Of a stretch of DNA of 23,599 nt, positions 1 through 8,523 are shown piece after piece. Under the pieces are notes generated by a model, which saw nothing but the letters and a program-made list of their open reading frames with translations, was not told the origin of the DNA and made no database searches. This stretch comes from Mycoplasmoidaceae bacterium (GTDB lineage: Bacteria > Bacillota_I > Bacilli_A > Mycoplasmatales > Mycoplasmoidaceae): positions 1 through 23,599 of the forward strand of contig JAKSVR010000011.1 in NCBI GenBank assembly GCA_024427105.1, read 5' to 3'. Position 1 is the first letter of the stretch. Every line of letters begins with the position of its first letter. A program made the position numbers and the translations under genes.

Positions 1-12
1 ATTTGTCCTTAT

Positions 13-86
13 TGGAGCGGGTAATGGGAATCGAACCCACATTAATAGCTTGGAAGGCTATAGTTCTACCATTGAACTATACCCGC
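13..86 (-). tRNA. tRNA-Gly (anticodon TCC)
   Basis: Read on the minus strand this folds as a standard tRNA. The acceptor pair is GCGGGTA/TACCCGC, the T-loop is GTTCGATTC, and the anticodon stem-loop carries CTTCCAA with anticodon TCC. The discriminator is T and the 3' CCA is encoded (bases 15-13). It is the last gene of a five-tRNA array with spacers of about five bases, so it is probably cut from one long precursor. Confidence 0.96.
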
Positions 87-91
87 AACAA

Positions 92-177
92 TGGTGCTGA
101 AAGAGGGACTTGAACCCTCACGATATTGCTATCACAGGATTTTAAGTCCTGTGCGTCTACCATTCCGCCACTTCAGC
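92..177 (-). tRNA. tRNA-Leu (anticodon TAA)
   Basis: This is an 86-base class II tRNA with a long variable arm on the minus strand. The acceptor is GCTGAAG/TTTCAGC, the anticodon loop centres on TAA, and 3' CCA is encoded. It reads the UUA/UUG codons that dominate leucine usage in this AT-rich window. It is fourth in the array. Confidence 0.96.
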
Positions 178-182
178 ATAAA

Positions 183-257
183 TGGTGCCCCACCGGAGAC
201 TCGAACTCCGGACCCCTTCATTAAAAGTGAAATGCTCTACCACTGAGCTAGTGGGAC
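183..257 (-). tRNA. tRNA-Lys (anticodon TTT)
   Basis: Minus-strand tRNA with acceptor GTCCCAC/GTGGGGC, anticodon TTT in the loop ACTTTTAAT, a T-arm with GTTCGAGTC, and an encoded CCA end. It is third in the array and only six bases from tRNA-Gln. Confidence 0.96.
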
Positions 258-263
258 AATAAT

Positions 264-338
264 TGGCTGGGTAGGTTGGATTCGAACCAACGCATGTCAG
301 AATCAAAATCTGATGCCTTACCGCTTGGCTACAACCCA
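264..338 (-). tRNA. tRNA-Gln (anticodon TTG)
   Basis: Minus-strand tRNA with anticodon TTG, a T-loop with GTTCGAATC and an encoded CCA. The acceptor is TGGGTTG/CTACCCA, so position 6 faces T with T: one U-U mismatch in an otherwise paired stem. The rest of the cloverleaf is regular, so it is called functional. It is second in the array. Confidence 0.94.
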
Positions 339-343
339 ATTAA

Positions 344-428
344 TGGTGGACAGAAGTGGATTTGAACCACTGAATCCGAGGGAGGCTGATTTACAGTCAG
401 CTGCGTTTGGCCGCTTCGCTATCTGTCC
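344..428 (-). tRNA. tRNA-Tyr (anticodon GTA)
   Basis: This is an 85-base class II tRNA on the minus strand with acceptor GGACAGA/TCTGTCC, anticodon GTA in the loop CTGTAAA, a long variable arm and an encoded CCA. It is the first gene of the array and lies just below a TATAAT box at 457-462. Confidence 0.96.
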
Positions 429-456
429 ATTAATTGCACGTTTTAACGTGCTTTAT

Positions 457-462
457 ATTATA
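457..462 (-). promoter_or_regulatory. -10 box of the tRNA array
   Basis: A TATAAT hexamer on the minus strand lies between the end of greA and tRNA-Tyr, about 28 bases above the mature tRNA 5' end. No good -35 box is seen. A 16-base palindrome at 436-451 lies in the predicted 5' leader. It has no following T-run, so it is not called a terminator. Confidence 0.55.
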
Positions 463-464
463 TC

Positions 465-947
465 TTATAAGCGAGATATTTTAAGGATTTTAACTTTATA
501 AGGTTTCTCTACACCTTTGATTTCTACGATTTCCTCTTCTTGATGATCTAGGATTGCCATTGCTAGAGGAGAAACATTGGAAATTTTGTCTTGATCTGGA
601 TCAGCTTCAACTTCACCAACAATAGCATATTCATATGTTTCATTATCAGACATATCAAGAATTTTTACCTTTGTTCCTACCTTAACACGGTTAGTTGCTT
701 TCTTTGTTGCTTTATCATCAATGATTTCAGCATGATCGATGATTGCTTGATACTCTTTAATTTTTGCTTCGATCTCAGCTTGTCTGTTTTTTGCAGCATC
801 GTAATCTGCATTTTCTGAAAGGTCACCTTGTTCACGAGCTTCTTGAATTGCTTTAATTACTTTAGGTCTTTCAACTTGAATCAAACGTTCTAATTCTTTT
901 TTGATTTCTTGTTCTTTATCTTTTGTTAGAAGTATTTTTTCTGCCAT
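465..947 (-). CDS. greA: Transcription elongation factor GreA
   Basis: GreA enters the secondary channel of RNA polymerase and stimulates cleavage of backtracked RNA. The 160 residues match the family length. An N-terminal coiled coil spans about residues 5-75 and carries the loop GDLSENADYDAAK, with the acidic tip residues D42 and E45. A C-terminal FKBP-like domain follows (about 85-158, with SPLAMAILD). The ATG at 947 has a GAAAGGA ribosome binding site eight bases upstream. It lies 15 bases below a lipoprotein gene and probably shares a transcript with it and rpsT. The product has no tryptophan, so no TGA is involved. The tRNA array downstream has its own -10 box. Confidence 0.97.
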   Translation of the reverse strand: MAEKILLTKDKEQEIKKELERLIQVERPKVIKAIQEAREQGDLSENADYDAAKNRQAEIEAKIKEYQAIIDHAEIIDDKATKKATNRVKVGTKVKILDMSDNETYEYAIVGEVEADPDQDKISNVSPLAMAILDHQEEEIVEIKGVEKPYKVKILKISRL

Positions 948-962
948 AGTGATTCCTTTCTA

Positions 963-1472
963 TTACATTCAACAGTCTGAGAAAACATATGATTTGACTG
1001 TTTCAGAAATGCCACTTATTTTAATATCGATGTTTTGTCCGTTTTTGACATAATTCAAAGTTTTACCAGTTAGTAAATTGTCGTTATTTAATTTAAATGA
1101 AACAGTTGAATCAGTTTCTTCTCAAGCGTCAATATAAACATCTTGTTCTGCTATGATTGTATATGCAGCAGCTAAATCTCAAAAGAATATTTGTTTTCTT
1201 TCAGTACTGCTTGATCATTCACTATTAATTTGATCTAGAAATGTTTGTTCAATTTTTTTTCGATCTTCTTTTATTAAATGTGGTTTGATAGCATTTACTA
1301 TATCACCATGTTTATGATAATGTTCCTTATCCTTGAACATGCAATTGATTGTGTCTTTGTAATTTAGTGATAGACCTTTTTTGTTGCAACTACAAGAAAC
1401 AATAGTTGGAGTTAAAATTCCAACTAATGATAATGGTAATGTTGCTGTTAATATTTTGCTTAGTAATTTCAT
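963..1472 (-). CDS. Small secreted lipoprotein of unknown function, coupled to rpsT
   Basis: This is a 169-residue protein once three TGA codons are read as Trp. It starts with a lipoprotein signal: two lysines in the first six residues, a hydrophobic core, then lipobox IVSC with C27 as the lipidated residue, followed by a second Cys at 29. It should be anchored on the outer face of the membrane. The mature part is mixed charged and polar, with KEHYHKHGD near residue 49, and resembles no family I recognise. Its ATG shares one base with the rpsT stop (TAATG), so translation is probably coupled. greA follows 15 bases later. A surface protein between a ribosomal protein and an elongation factor is odd. 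It is not an obvious relative of the lipoproteins at 20246-23599. Confidence 0.8.
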
Positions 1473-1720
1473 TATTTCTTTGTTGTTTTGTTTATTGCTT
1501 TTGCATTTCTTGATTTAATTCTATTAGCTTTGTTTCTGTGAATAACATGTTTACGACTTAAACTGTCTGCTTTTGAATAAAGCTTGTTTAGATCTTTTGC
1601 ATCTTTAGATGCACGAGTCTTTTTTATGTTATTTTTTAAATTAGATAAAGAAACTCTGTTTGCAGCGTGTCTTTTATCTGATTGTCTTTTAGTTTTAATG
1701 TTTGATTTAATGTTTGCCAT
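1472..1720 (-). CDS. rpsT: 30S ribosomal protein S20
   Basis: S20 binds 16S rRNA early in small-subunit assembly. The 82-residue product is very basic, almost entirely helical in composition, and opens with MANIKSNIKTKRQSDKR, typical of the family. The length is normal. An AAGGA site precedes the ATG and a TATAAT box lies at 1750-1755. Its stop overlaps the start of a lipoprotein gene by one base, so it leads a short minus-strand operon with that gene and probably greA. Confidence 0.97.
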   Translation of the reverse strand: MANIKSNIKTKRQSDKRHAANRVSLSNLKNNIKKTRASKDAKDLNKLYSKADSLSRKHVIHRNKANRIKSRNAKAINKTTKK

Positions 1721-1749
1721 GTGTATAAATCCTTAATTTTTGTCTTTTA

Positions 1750-1755
1750 ATTATA
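1750..1755 (-). promoter_or_regulatory. -10 box of the rpsT operon
   Basis: TATAAT on the minus strand lies 30 bases above the rpsT ATG, with an AAGGA ribosome binding site in between. No convincing -35 hexamer is visible. It sits in the divergent gap shared with the gene at 1810. Confidence 0.6.
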
Positions 1756-1779
1756 TACATATTTTTAATATAAATAAAA

Positions 1780-1785
1780 TATAAT
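1780..1785 (+). promoter_or_regulatory. -10 box of the 1810-3406 operon
   Basis: TATAAT lies 24 bases before the ATG at 1810. A full AAGGAGG ribosome binding site is at 1797-1803, one of the best in this window. The expected start of transcription is near 1792. A -35 box is not evident. Confidence 0.6.
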
Positions 1786-1809
1786 TGAAAATACTTAAGG
1801 AGGTTAACT

Positions 1810-2481
1810 ATGCTTGGTGGTATTATGCCTTTAATTCTATTAGTAATTGTTGGTATTGCTATTTTTGCTTGGTACAAAAAAAGAAAGGCAAATCGAGAAG
1901 CTAACCCCTTTTTATCATCTAGAAAAAATAAAGATGAAGTTTGAAAAACAATTAAGCAATTTTTAAAAGACAACGGTGAACAAGGCAAAGAAATCGTTGA
2001 TAGCTACGTGTGCAAACGTGACCATGTTGATGTTGTAAATCCAAATGGTTCATATTTATATAAGAAAAATAAAAACTATGAATTAAAGATTAGAAAGTGA
2101 CAACGAAAAATTTTAAATAAAAACCGTAAAGAACAAGGACAACAATTATTAGAAGCACCAAAAGCTAGAGATTTATTTGTTGTTGTTTTTGAAACAAGAG
2201 ATTCAAAGACAGGAATTAAAGATGCTCCACGTTGTTTTGAATGTGAAGTTATAAACAAACGTATTTCTAAAAAAGAATTTGATCGAAAAGTTGTAATCAA
2301 TAAAGAATTGGATTACGACAAAGAAATGGAATGGGTTGCACCAGTTAGATATTCTGAAGCAGCTAAAGCTGCTGCAATTGAACAGAAAATGGCAAAGCAA
2401 AAGGCAGCTGCAACTAAACGCGAGCAAAGACGTTTATTGAAGAGAGAAAAGAAAGCAAAAGAAAATGCCAGCAAACAATAA
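1810..2481 (+). CDS. Membrane-anchored basic protein of unknown function (possibly DUF5385)
   Basis: The 223-residue product (two TGA codons read as Trp) begins with a single hydrophobic segment (about residues 2-21) followed by WYKKRKANR. It should be an N-terminally anchored protein with a cytosolic body. The middle holds a globular stretch (about 60-165) with RDHVDVVNPNGSYLY and LFVVVFETRD. The tail from about 185 is a long charged, Ala/Lys/Arg-rich helix likely to be a coiled coil or to bind nucleic acid. I recognise no catalytic motif. It may belong to the mollicute family DUF5385, which I cannot confirm. It starts at a strong AAGGAGG site and overlaps fmt by 17 bases in another frame, so the two are co-expressed. 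Confidence 0.82.
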
Positions 2482-3406
2482 AGTAATTTTTATGGGCACT
2501 CCAAAAATAGCAGCTGTATGTCTAGCTGCTATTTTAGAACATAAAGATATTGAGGTTGTTGCCGTAGTGTGTCAACCAGATAAACCAACAGGTCGACACA
2601 AAGAAATTATTTTTAGTCCAGTTAAACAACTGGCTATTGATCATAAAATTCCAGTGTTGCAAGATGAAAAAGTTGGGAATTTATTTGAAAAAATTAAACA
2701 ATTATCTCCAGATTTAATTTTTACATGTGCATTTGGACAATTTGTTCCTTCTAACATTTTAGCTATTCCTAGATATAAATGTGTTAATTTACATGCCTCA
2801 TTACTACCTAAACTACGTGGTGGCGCTCCTATTCAATGAGCAATTATTAATCAGGAAAAAATTACTGGCTTTACATTAATGTATATGGAAAAGAAAATGG
2901 ATGCTGGTAATATCATTAAGCAATATCCAATCAATATTGATCCACAAGAAACATATTCATCTTTATATGATCGTTTATGTGTTTTAGCTGGTGATATTAT
3001 TTCTAAAGATTTGAATATACTGTTTGATGCAAACCTAAAATCAATTCCACAAAATGAGAGTGAAGTAACTTTTGGTTATAACATCACACGAGATGATGAA
3101 AAAATAAATTGAAGAAAGTCTAATTTAGAGGTTGATGCACAAATTAGAGGTTTATATAATGTTCCCATTGCTTACACAACATTTGATAATCAAATAGTTA
3201 AGATTCATAAAGCAACACCTGTGGTGTCATATGCTAATGCTGCTGCAGGAAGCATTATTTCAATAACAAACCAAGGTATTGTTGTCGCTTGTGGACAAAA
3301 TGCTTTAAAGCTTGAACTAATTCAATTAGCTGGCAAAAAGCCATTACTTATTAAACAAATTGTTAATGGTAATCACCCATTTAGAGTTGGAAAATTATTT
3401 AAATAG
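2465..3406 (+). CDS. fmt: Methionyl-tRNA formyltransferase
   Basis: Fmt formylates Met-tRNA(fMet) with 10-formyl-THF, giving the initiator tRNA. The 313-residue product has the family length. The N-terminal domain opens with KVIFMGTPKIAAVCL. The formyl-transfer motif VNLHASLLPKLRGGAP gives catalytic N108 and H110, and MDAGN gives D146. A C-terminal OB-like domain (about 210-313) includes GYNITRDDEKINW, where the active-site region meets the tRNA-binding part, and ends QIVNGNHPFRVGKLF. Two TGA codons are Trp. The start lies inside the upstream gene (17-base overlap), and the last eight bases overlap the converging gene at 3399. Confidence 0.96.
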
Positions 3407-4037
3407 TCACTTTTTGACTAGCTAAAGGTTTACTCATTCCTAGTACAAGAACAATCAAATCATTGATTTTATTTTTACAGTTTCCAACTATTCCATTTTT
3501 AACTAAACTAAATAGTTTAGTGTTGTTTAAGACAATGATATATTTTGTATCATAATCTGGATCAACAAGAATTTCATCAAATGTATAGGGTATTTTACAA
3601 TCAATGTTATTGTAGAGAATGTAGCCACAAGCATTTTTGATTAGTTGTTTTAGATTTAATTCATTAATTCCAATATTGATTTCATGTTTTTTAAGGAACG
3701 AAACTACATCAGAAGCAAATTGATCAAAACAATTAAATTCATTTATAGTTTGTTCAAGAGGAATAATGGGGTTAACTTCTAATCTTTTAAAAAGTTTGGC
3801 CGGAGTAGATTCTTTGTATAAAGAACGAAATAATTCTAATCATTCATCTTTATTAATTGAAAGTTGGTCAAGAACTTTTCCTTTTTCAATTTGATTTTCT
3901 AATAAACCTAAAATAAAACCAATTGAACAACCATCAGAGTCATAGTGTTGTTTTAATAAATCTCGTAATTCGGTATCATTAAAAATAAATTGATATCGTT
4001 TTTTCAGTTTTAAAAAAATTTTATTATTTTTACTCAT
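3399..4037 (-). CDS. Protein of unknown function downstream of hrcA
   Basis: The 212-residue reading frame is complete once one TGA (at 3840) is read as Trp. It has no signal peptide or membrane segment and looks like a soluble, largely helical protein. Its features are a basic start (KNNKIFLKLKKRYQF), an acidic turn KQHYDSDGCSIGFILG at about 29-44, and a C-terminal half with more beta character (about 155-205, KYIIVLNNTKLFSLVKNG). I recognise no family. Its ATG overlaps the hrcA stop by eight bases, so it is translated from the hrcA message and would come under CIRCE control. This makes a stress-related role possible, but that is inference only. The stop end overlaps fmt by eight bases. Confidence 0.8.
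3404..3420. terminator. Hairpin over the converging ends of fmt and its neighbour (weak)
   Basis: A 6-bp stem TAGTCA/TGACTA with a five-base loop covers the two overlapping stop regions. There is no proper T-run on the plus side and only a broken one on the minus side. It may slow polymerase in the convergent overlap, but it is a weak terminator candidate. Confidence 0.3.
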
Positions 4038-5052
4038 TGTATTTCTTTTCGATTTCTTCTTTTAAGAAATCAAGGATACCTTGAATCTTTGCATAGTCCA
4101 TTCGGTTAGGTCCAACAACTGAGATTTGATGTGAATTATCTTTCCCTTTTACATTAACTGTTGCGATAGTTAAGTCTTTAGATCCAATCCGCTCAGCAGA
4201 AGATATAAGAGTAGTTTTGCCGGTTTTACCTTGTGTATAAGCGATTTGTTGTCAAATTGTTGTTTTATCTAGCAAGTCCAAAATTTCATTTAATTTATTA
4301 ACATCATTTTTAAATTCTGGTTGAGTCGTTAAATATTTAGTTCCATGAACTTCTGTTTTGTATTGATATCGAAGATCAAACATCTTCTTTACCATTTCTT
4401 GCATAATAAATTCATAATTTTCAACACTGTCTTTAATAATGTCTTTAATGCTATTAATCTTTTCTGGTAGTTGATCAATTGGTGTGTCAATTAATCGATC
4501 ATTAAAAATTCTAATACATGTTGAAATGTCATTTAAAACTTTATTTTCATTAAAAGTAATAGTGTTTTTAGTAATATTACCACTCGATGTTACAACAATA
4601 ACAACAGCCATATTTGCATGAATAGGAATTAAATCAATGCGTTTTAATGTTTCATTTATTTCACCGGTTGTAACAATTGATGGTAAATGCAATGTTTCAT
4701 TAATAACGTCCATTGATTCATCAATGATTGTTTCAATTGATGTTAATCTTTTTGCGAAAATCTTATTTAATTTTTTCTTTATGTCTAGGCTTAATGTTGG
4801 ATGAAGAATGTTTGCACGATAATATTCATAACCTAAAGATGTTGGAACACGTCCAGAAGATGTGTGCGTTTTTTCAATTAAACCGACTTTTTCAAGATAT
4901 GCCATTTCATTACGAATTGTAGCACTAGAAAGGTCTTTCATAAAGTCATGAATTACTTCTTTACTAGAGATTGGAGTAGCTTCATTAATGTATTGTTCAA
5001 CAATGATCTTTAAAACATGAATTTGTCTTTCAGTTAGCTTAATATTTTGCAT
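4030..5052 (-). CDS. hrcA: Heat-inducible transcription repressor HrcA
   Basis: HrcA represses chaperone genes by binding CIRCE and is activated by GroEL. The 340-residue product has the N-terminal winged helix (about 1-80, with LTERQIHVLKIIVEQYI and the recognition region SSATIRNEMAYLEKVGLIEK), then SSGRVPTSLGYEYYR. A GAF-like middle follows, and the C-terminal signature VVGPNRMDYAKI lies near 310-321. One TGA (4252) is Trp. The ATG at 5052, with TAGGT upstream, is chosen because it begins exactly at the conserved domain. A GTG at 5070 would start inside the CIRCE element. hrcA is autoregulated through that element, and the next gene overlaps its end. Confidence 0.97.
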
Positions 5053-5063
5053 ATTTTTACCTA

Positions 5064-5090
5064 TTAGCACGTGTGCCTTTATATTGCTAA
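5064..5090 (-). promoter_or_regulatory. CIRCE operator (degenerate) upstream of hrcA
   Basis: Arms TTAGCACGT and TATTGCTAA are separated by exactly nine bases. The published CIRCE consensus is TTAGCACTC-N9-GAGTGCTAA. Each arm keeps seven of nine bases and the outer six bases pair perfectly. It lies between a TATAAT box (5090-5095, minus) and the hrcA ribosome binding site, so HrcA bound here would block its own transcription. Confidence 0.85.
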
Positions 5091-5095
5091 TTATA
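5090..5095 (-). promoter_or_regulatory. -10 box of hrcA
   Basis: TATAAT on the minus strand shares one base with the CIRCE element, placing the transcription start inside the operator. The rest of the gap to 5182 is A/T homopolymer-rich and holds no other clear signal. A promoter for the plus-strand operon at 5183 must lie here but cannot be assigned. Confidence 0.6.
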
Positions 5096-5182
5096 AAATA
5101 TATTAAATATATTTAAATAATTTTATTTTTTTGTTATTATTTAATTGAAAAATATTTTTTTAATAAAAAAAATAAAGAGAAA

Positions 5183-6907
5183 ATGATTAATCAAAAAACA
5201 TCTTATAAATTGTTGTCTCTTGATTTAGACGGCACATTATTGTCTCCTGTTTTGCGAAGAGCAAAAAATGAGGATTGCGAAGCACTTCAAGATTACATGT
5301 CATCAGGCGGAACATTATTTATTAACACAGGTCGTGCACCATGAGCTATATCTAAAACAGTAGATAAAATCAATGCTGCTGGTGGAAATAAAATTAAAAT
5401 CTTTTCTTGCTGAAATGGTTCATATATTAAAGATTTAAATGATGGAATAACAGTTGAGACAAAAATTAGCCATGAATATTGTAAAAACATTTTTGAAATC
5501 ACAAAACAATTCAAAGGCGCATATATTTGATTTCACACACCAAAGGGTTTAGAAAATAATTCAATTTATATTTATCCAAAAAATGTACTTTTGCAAGCTG
5601 GATATAGGATATCCAAATTAGTTCCTGTTAAACAAACAAATGATTTAACATCTTTTAAAATCGATATTATTTCACTTAAAAAATCAACCATCGCTCGAAT
5701 CTATCATGAATTGATTAAACATAATTTGCATCAGTTAGTTACTATTTCTCACTCTTCTTCTAGATTAATTGAAATAACTCCTTTTGGCATAAACAAAGGG
5801 TATGCAGTAAATTATTTTGCAAAGAAATATAACATTTCTAAAAACGAAATTGTTTCTATTGGTGATTCTTTTAATGATTTATCTGCTTTTAGAAATTCAG
5901 CTTTATCTATTGGCATTCATCCAAAGAACCCCAATTTCTTAGAACATTGTGATGCAGTTATTAATCATAAATCAAACGGTGTTAGACAAGCAATTGAAGA
6001 TTATTTAATAAAAGATGTTGACAACGAAACGTTTAAATTAATTTTTACTGATCTTGATGGAACATTGATTGACAATAAAACGAAATTGTTTTCTAATGCC
6101 ACTAAAATTGCTTTACAACAATGTACAAACCATTTAATACCTATTGCAATAGCAAGTGGTAGGAGTATTCATGATGGAATAAGAATAGTAGAATCAATGG
6201 AATTAAATCCTAAAACAAACATCTACATTATTGGAAATAATGGTGCAACCATTTTTGATATCTTTACACAAAAATATATTTCTCAATCTCCAATTGATGA
6301 AGTTGATGCAAAGAAAATCTTTAACATTCTTGTTGACTATGCTAAAAAAGCAAATGGTAAACTTGGTTTTATTATTTATCAACATTCTATTGATTTGCTT
6401 TTCTACAATGAACCTTTCTGAAAAATTTACAATTTCAAGAAAACCGGTTTTGAAGATCAATACGATCCTTGATGTAAAACAAAACCAATTTACTTAACGC
6501 AATATCCAAGCGACATCATTTGTTACAAGTTTGTTGTTAAATTTCCTGATCCTGAATTTGCAGCCAAAGGTTGTGAAGAATTAAGAAAAGTTTTCCCAAA
6601 TCTAGAAGTATGTCTTTCATCTAATGTTAATTTGGAAATTAATAAGAAGGGTATTAATAAAGGATTCGCTGGTAAAAAATTACTAGAAAAAATTAATGTT
6701 GATCCTGAAAAGATTTTAGTATTGGGCGATGGACAAAACGATATCCCTGCTTTAAAATTAACAAAACATTCTTTTGTTCCTGGATACACATCTGATGAAG
6801 TAAAAAAAGCTGCCAACCATGTTATTGAAGGAGTAAATGTTGTGAATTTTGCTAGTACAGTAATTTCACAATATGTGTTAAAAAAAGGAAAAACAGGTAA
6901 ACAATAA
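5183..6907 (+). CDS. Two-domain HAD/Cof-type phosphatase (tandem fusion)
   Basis: The 574-residue product is two complete Cof-type (HAD-IIB) hydrolases in one chain. Domain 1 (about 8-280) has motif I SLDLDGTL (D14, D16), motif II INTGR (T49), a motif III Lys at 205 (INKGYA) and motif IV GDSFND (227-232). Domain 2 (about 286-565) has FTDLDGTL (D290, D292), IASGRS, INKGFAG and GDGQND (515-520). Both keep every catalytic motif, so both should remove phosphate from small molecules such as sugar phosphates or cofactors. Six or more TGA codons read as Trp join what would otherwise be fragments. The ATG follows AAAGAGA, a modest binding site. Its stop overlaps potA by one base, so it leads the polyamine-transport operon. 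The substrate is unknown. Confidence 0.9.
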
Positions 6908-8523
6908 TGAATGAAACTCCATTTATCCAGTTAAAGGATATAGCAAAACGATATGATGATGGTTATCTTGCTTGTAGTAATATAAACGTTAATATTGATA
7001 AAGGCAAGTTTGTAACAATCCTTGGACCATCTGGTTGTGGCAAAACAACAATCTTAAAGATGTTGGCTGGTTTTGAAATGCCAACTCAAGGAAAAATTAT
7101 TGTTAATGGTGTCGATATTAAGGACTTACCAATTCATATGCGTCCAACCGCAACCGTTTTCCAAGATTATGCACTTTTTCCAAATTTAACCATTTTTGAG
7201 AATATTTGCTATGGCTTAAAAATAATGCGAACGCAATTAAACGATATTCCAAATAAAATTCATGAACAATTAGCAAAGATTAAAAAAGCCGCTATTGCCA
7301 AAGCGACTAAAGAAATAGAAGAAATTAAAAAAGACCAAGTAAAACTTGATAAAGAAATTATTAGAGCTAAATTAGCATATTCTCGAAACGAAGAATTATT
7401 TAAAATTCAAGATATGCGTTTTGATCAATTTGAAGCACAAATTTATTATTATGAACGACAAATGGCAAAACATAATCCAGATTTTGAAGGTTTTAAATTA
7501 ACTAGAGAAAATGCAAGAAAAGTTGCTCGGGACCGAATTAGATCTTTATTTGGTGTAAGAAGATATATTCATTTCAATACTGCTGGAATGAGTGCTACTG
7601 AGAAGAAAGTATATGATCTTATAAAATTGTTTACTTATAAACAACCTATTGACCGAAAGGTTGATCGTTTAGTAGAAAAATATAATGATGCAGACCAATG
7701 AATATCATATTGAGAAAACTATCCACAAAAGATGGTTGAACAATTTGAAAAACTTCACACAACTAGACCTTTAACTAAATGAGAAATTGAGCAAAAGGCA
7801 AGAGAAGCAATTGAACTAGTAGGTCTTCAAGGAGAAGAAAATAAATTTCCTCGAGATTTATCTGGTGGTATGCAACAACGTGTTGCTTTAGCAAGAGCAA
7901 TCGTTGTTAAACCAGAAATCCTTTTACTTGATGAACCACTTTCAGCTCTTGATGCTAAAGTTCGTAAAAAAATGCAAGAAGAGTTAAAACGAATTCATAA
8001 TGAATTAAAGATTAACTTTATTTTGGTTACTCATGATCAAGAAGAAGCGCTAAGACTTTCTGATCAAATAATTGTTATGTCTAAAGGAAAGATTGAACAA
8101 TTTGGTTCACCAAAAAACATCTATGAACACCCAAACAGTACTTGAGTAGCTAACTTTATTGGTTTAGCCAATTTCATTGATGCTACATATTTGGGTAACG
8201 AGAAAATTCAAATTGGAGAACGTATATTAAAATATCCAATTACTAATAAAGAACTTGAGCAAACAATGAAACGAAATTCTGAGTTCAAATTCTTGGTTCG
8301 TCCAGAAGATGTAAAAGTATGTCGTCCTAATCATGCTTATTTGTTTGTAAGAGTTAATTCGATTTTATATAAGGGTACAACTTATGAAGTAAAATGTCTA
8401 ACTAAAGATAAAACAGAAATTACACTTCATACAAACGACCATTTAAAAGTAAATGATAAGATTGGTATTAGATGGGATCTAAAATTGGCTGCACCAATTA
8501 TTCCAAAAAAGAGGGATAAGTAA
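6907..8523 (+). CDS. potA: Spermidine/putrescine ABC transporter ATP-binding protein, with large insertion
   Basis: PotA is the ATPase of the polyamine importer PotABCD. Walker [10 protein letters not shown] is at 40-48, the Q-loop Q86 in [10 protein letters not shown], signature LSGGMQQR at 318, Walker B LLLDEP at 339-344, the D-loop SALD after it, and the switch His at 376 (VTHDQEEA). A C-terminal TOBE-like regulatory domain starts near 425, with [10 protein letters not shown]. The chain is 538 residues against roughly 370 in enterobacteria. The extra ~180 residues lie between the Q-loop and the signature (about 105-300), are charged and largely helical, and contain coiled-coil-like Lys/Glu stretches. 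Long PotA proteins are known in other mollicutes. The apparent stops at 7699-7701 and after are TGA Trp codons. One-base overlaps join it to both neighbours. Confidence 0.95.

Noticed and set aside
436..451. Palindrome after greA taken as a terminator.
   Set aside because: No T-run follows on the minus strand, and the tRNA array with its own -10 box lies directly below it.
1707..2427. Three minus-strand frames across 1707-2427.
   Set aside because: They are shadows of the 1810-2481 gene, which has a strong ribosome binding site and a fully open frame with UGA as Trp.
5050..5070. GTG start for hrcA at 5070.
   Set aside because: It lies inside the CIRCE element. The ATG at 5052 has a binding site and begins exactly at the conserved domain.
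6907..8523. PotA, Fmt, HrcA, KtrB, GlpK and others look broken into several reading frames, as if frameshifted pseudogenes.
   Set aside because: Every break is an in-frame TGA at a position where Trp fits the family, and the frame never shifts. This is the UGA-Trp code, not decay.
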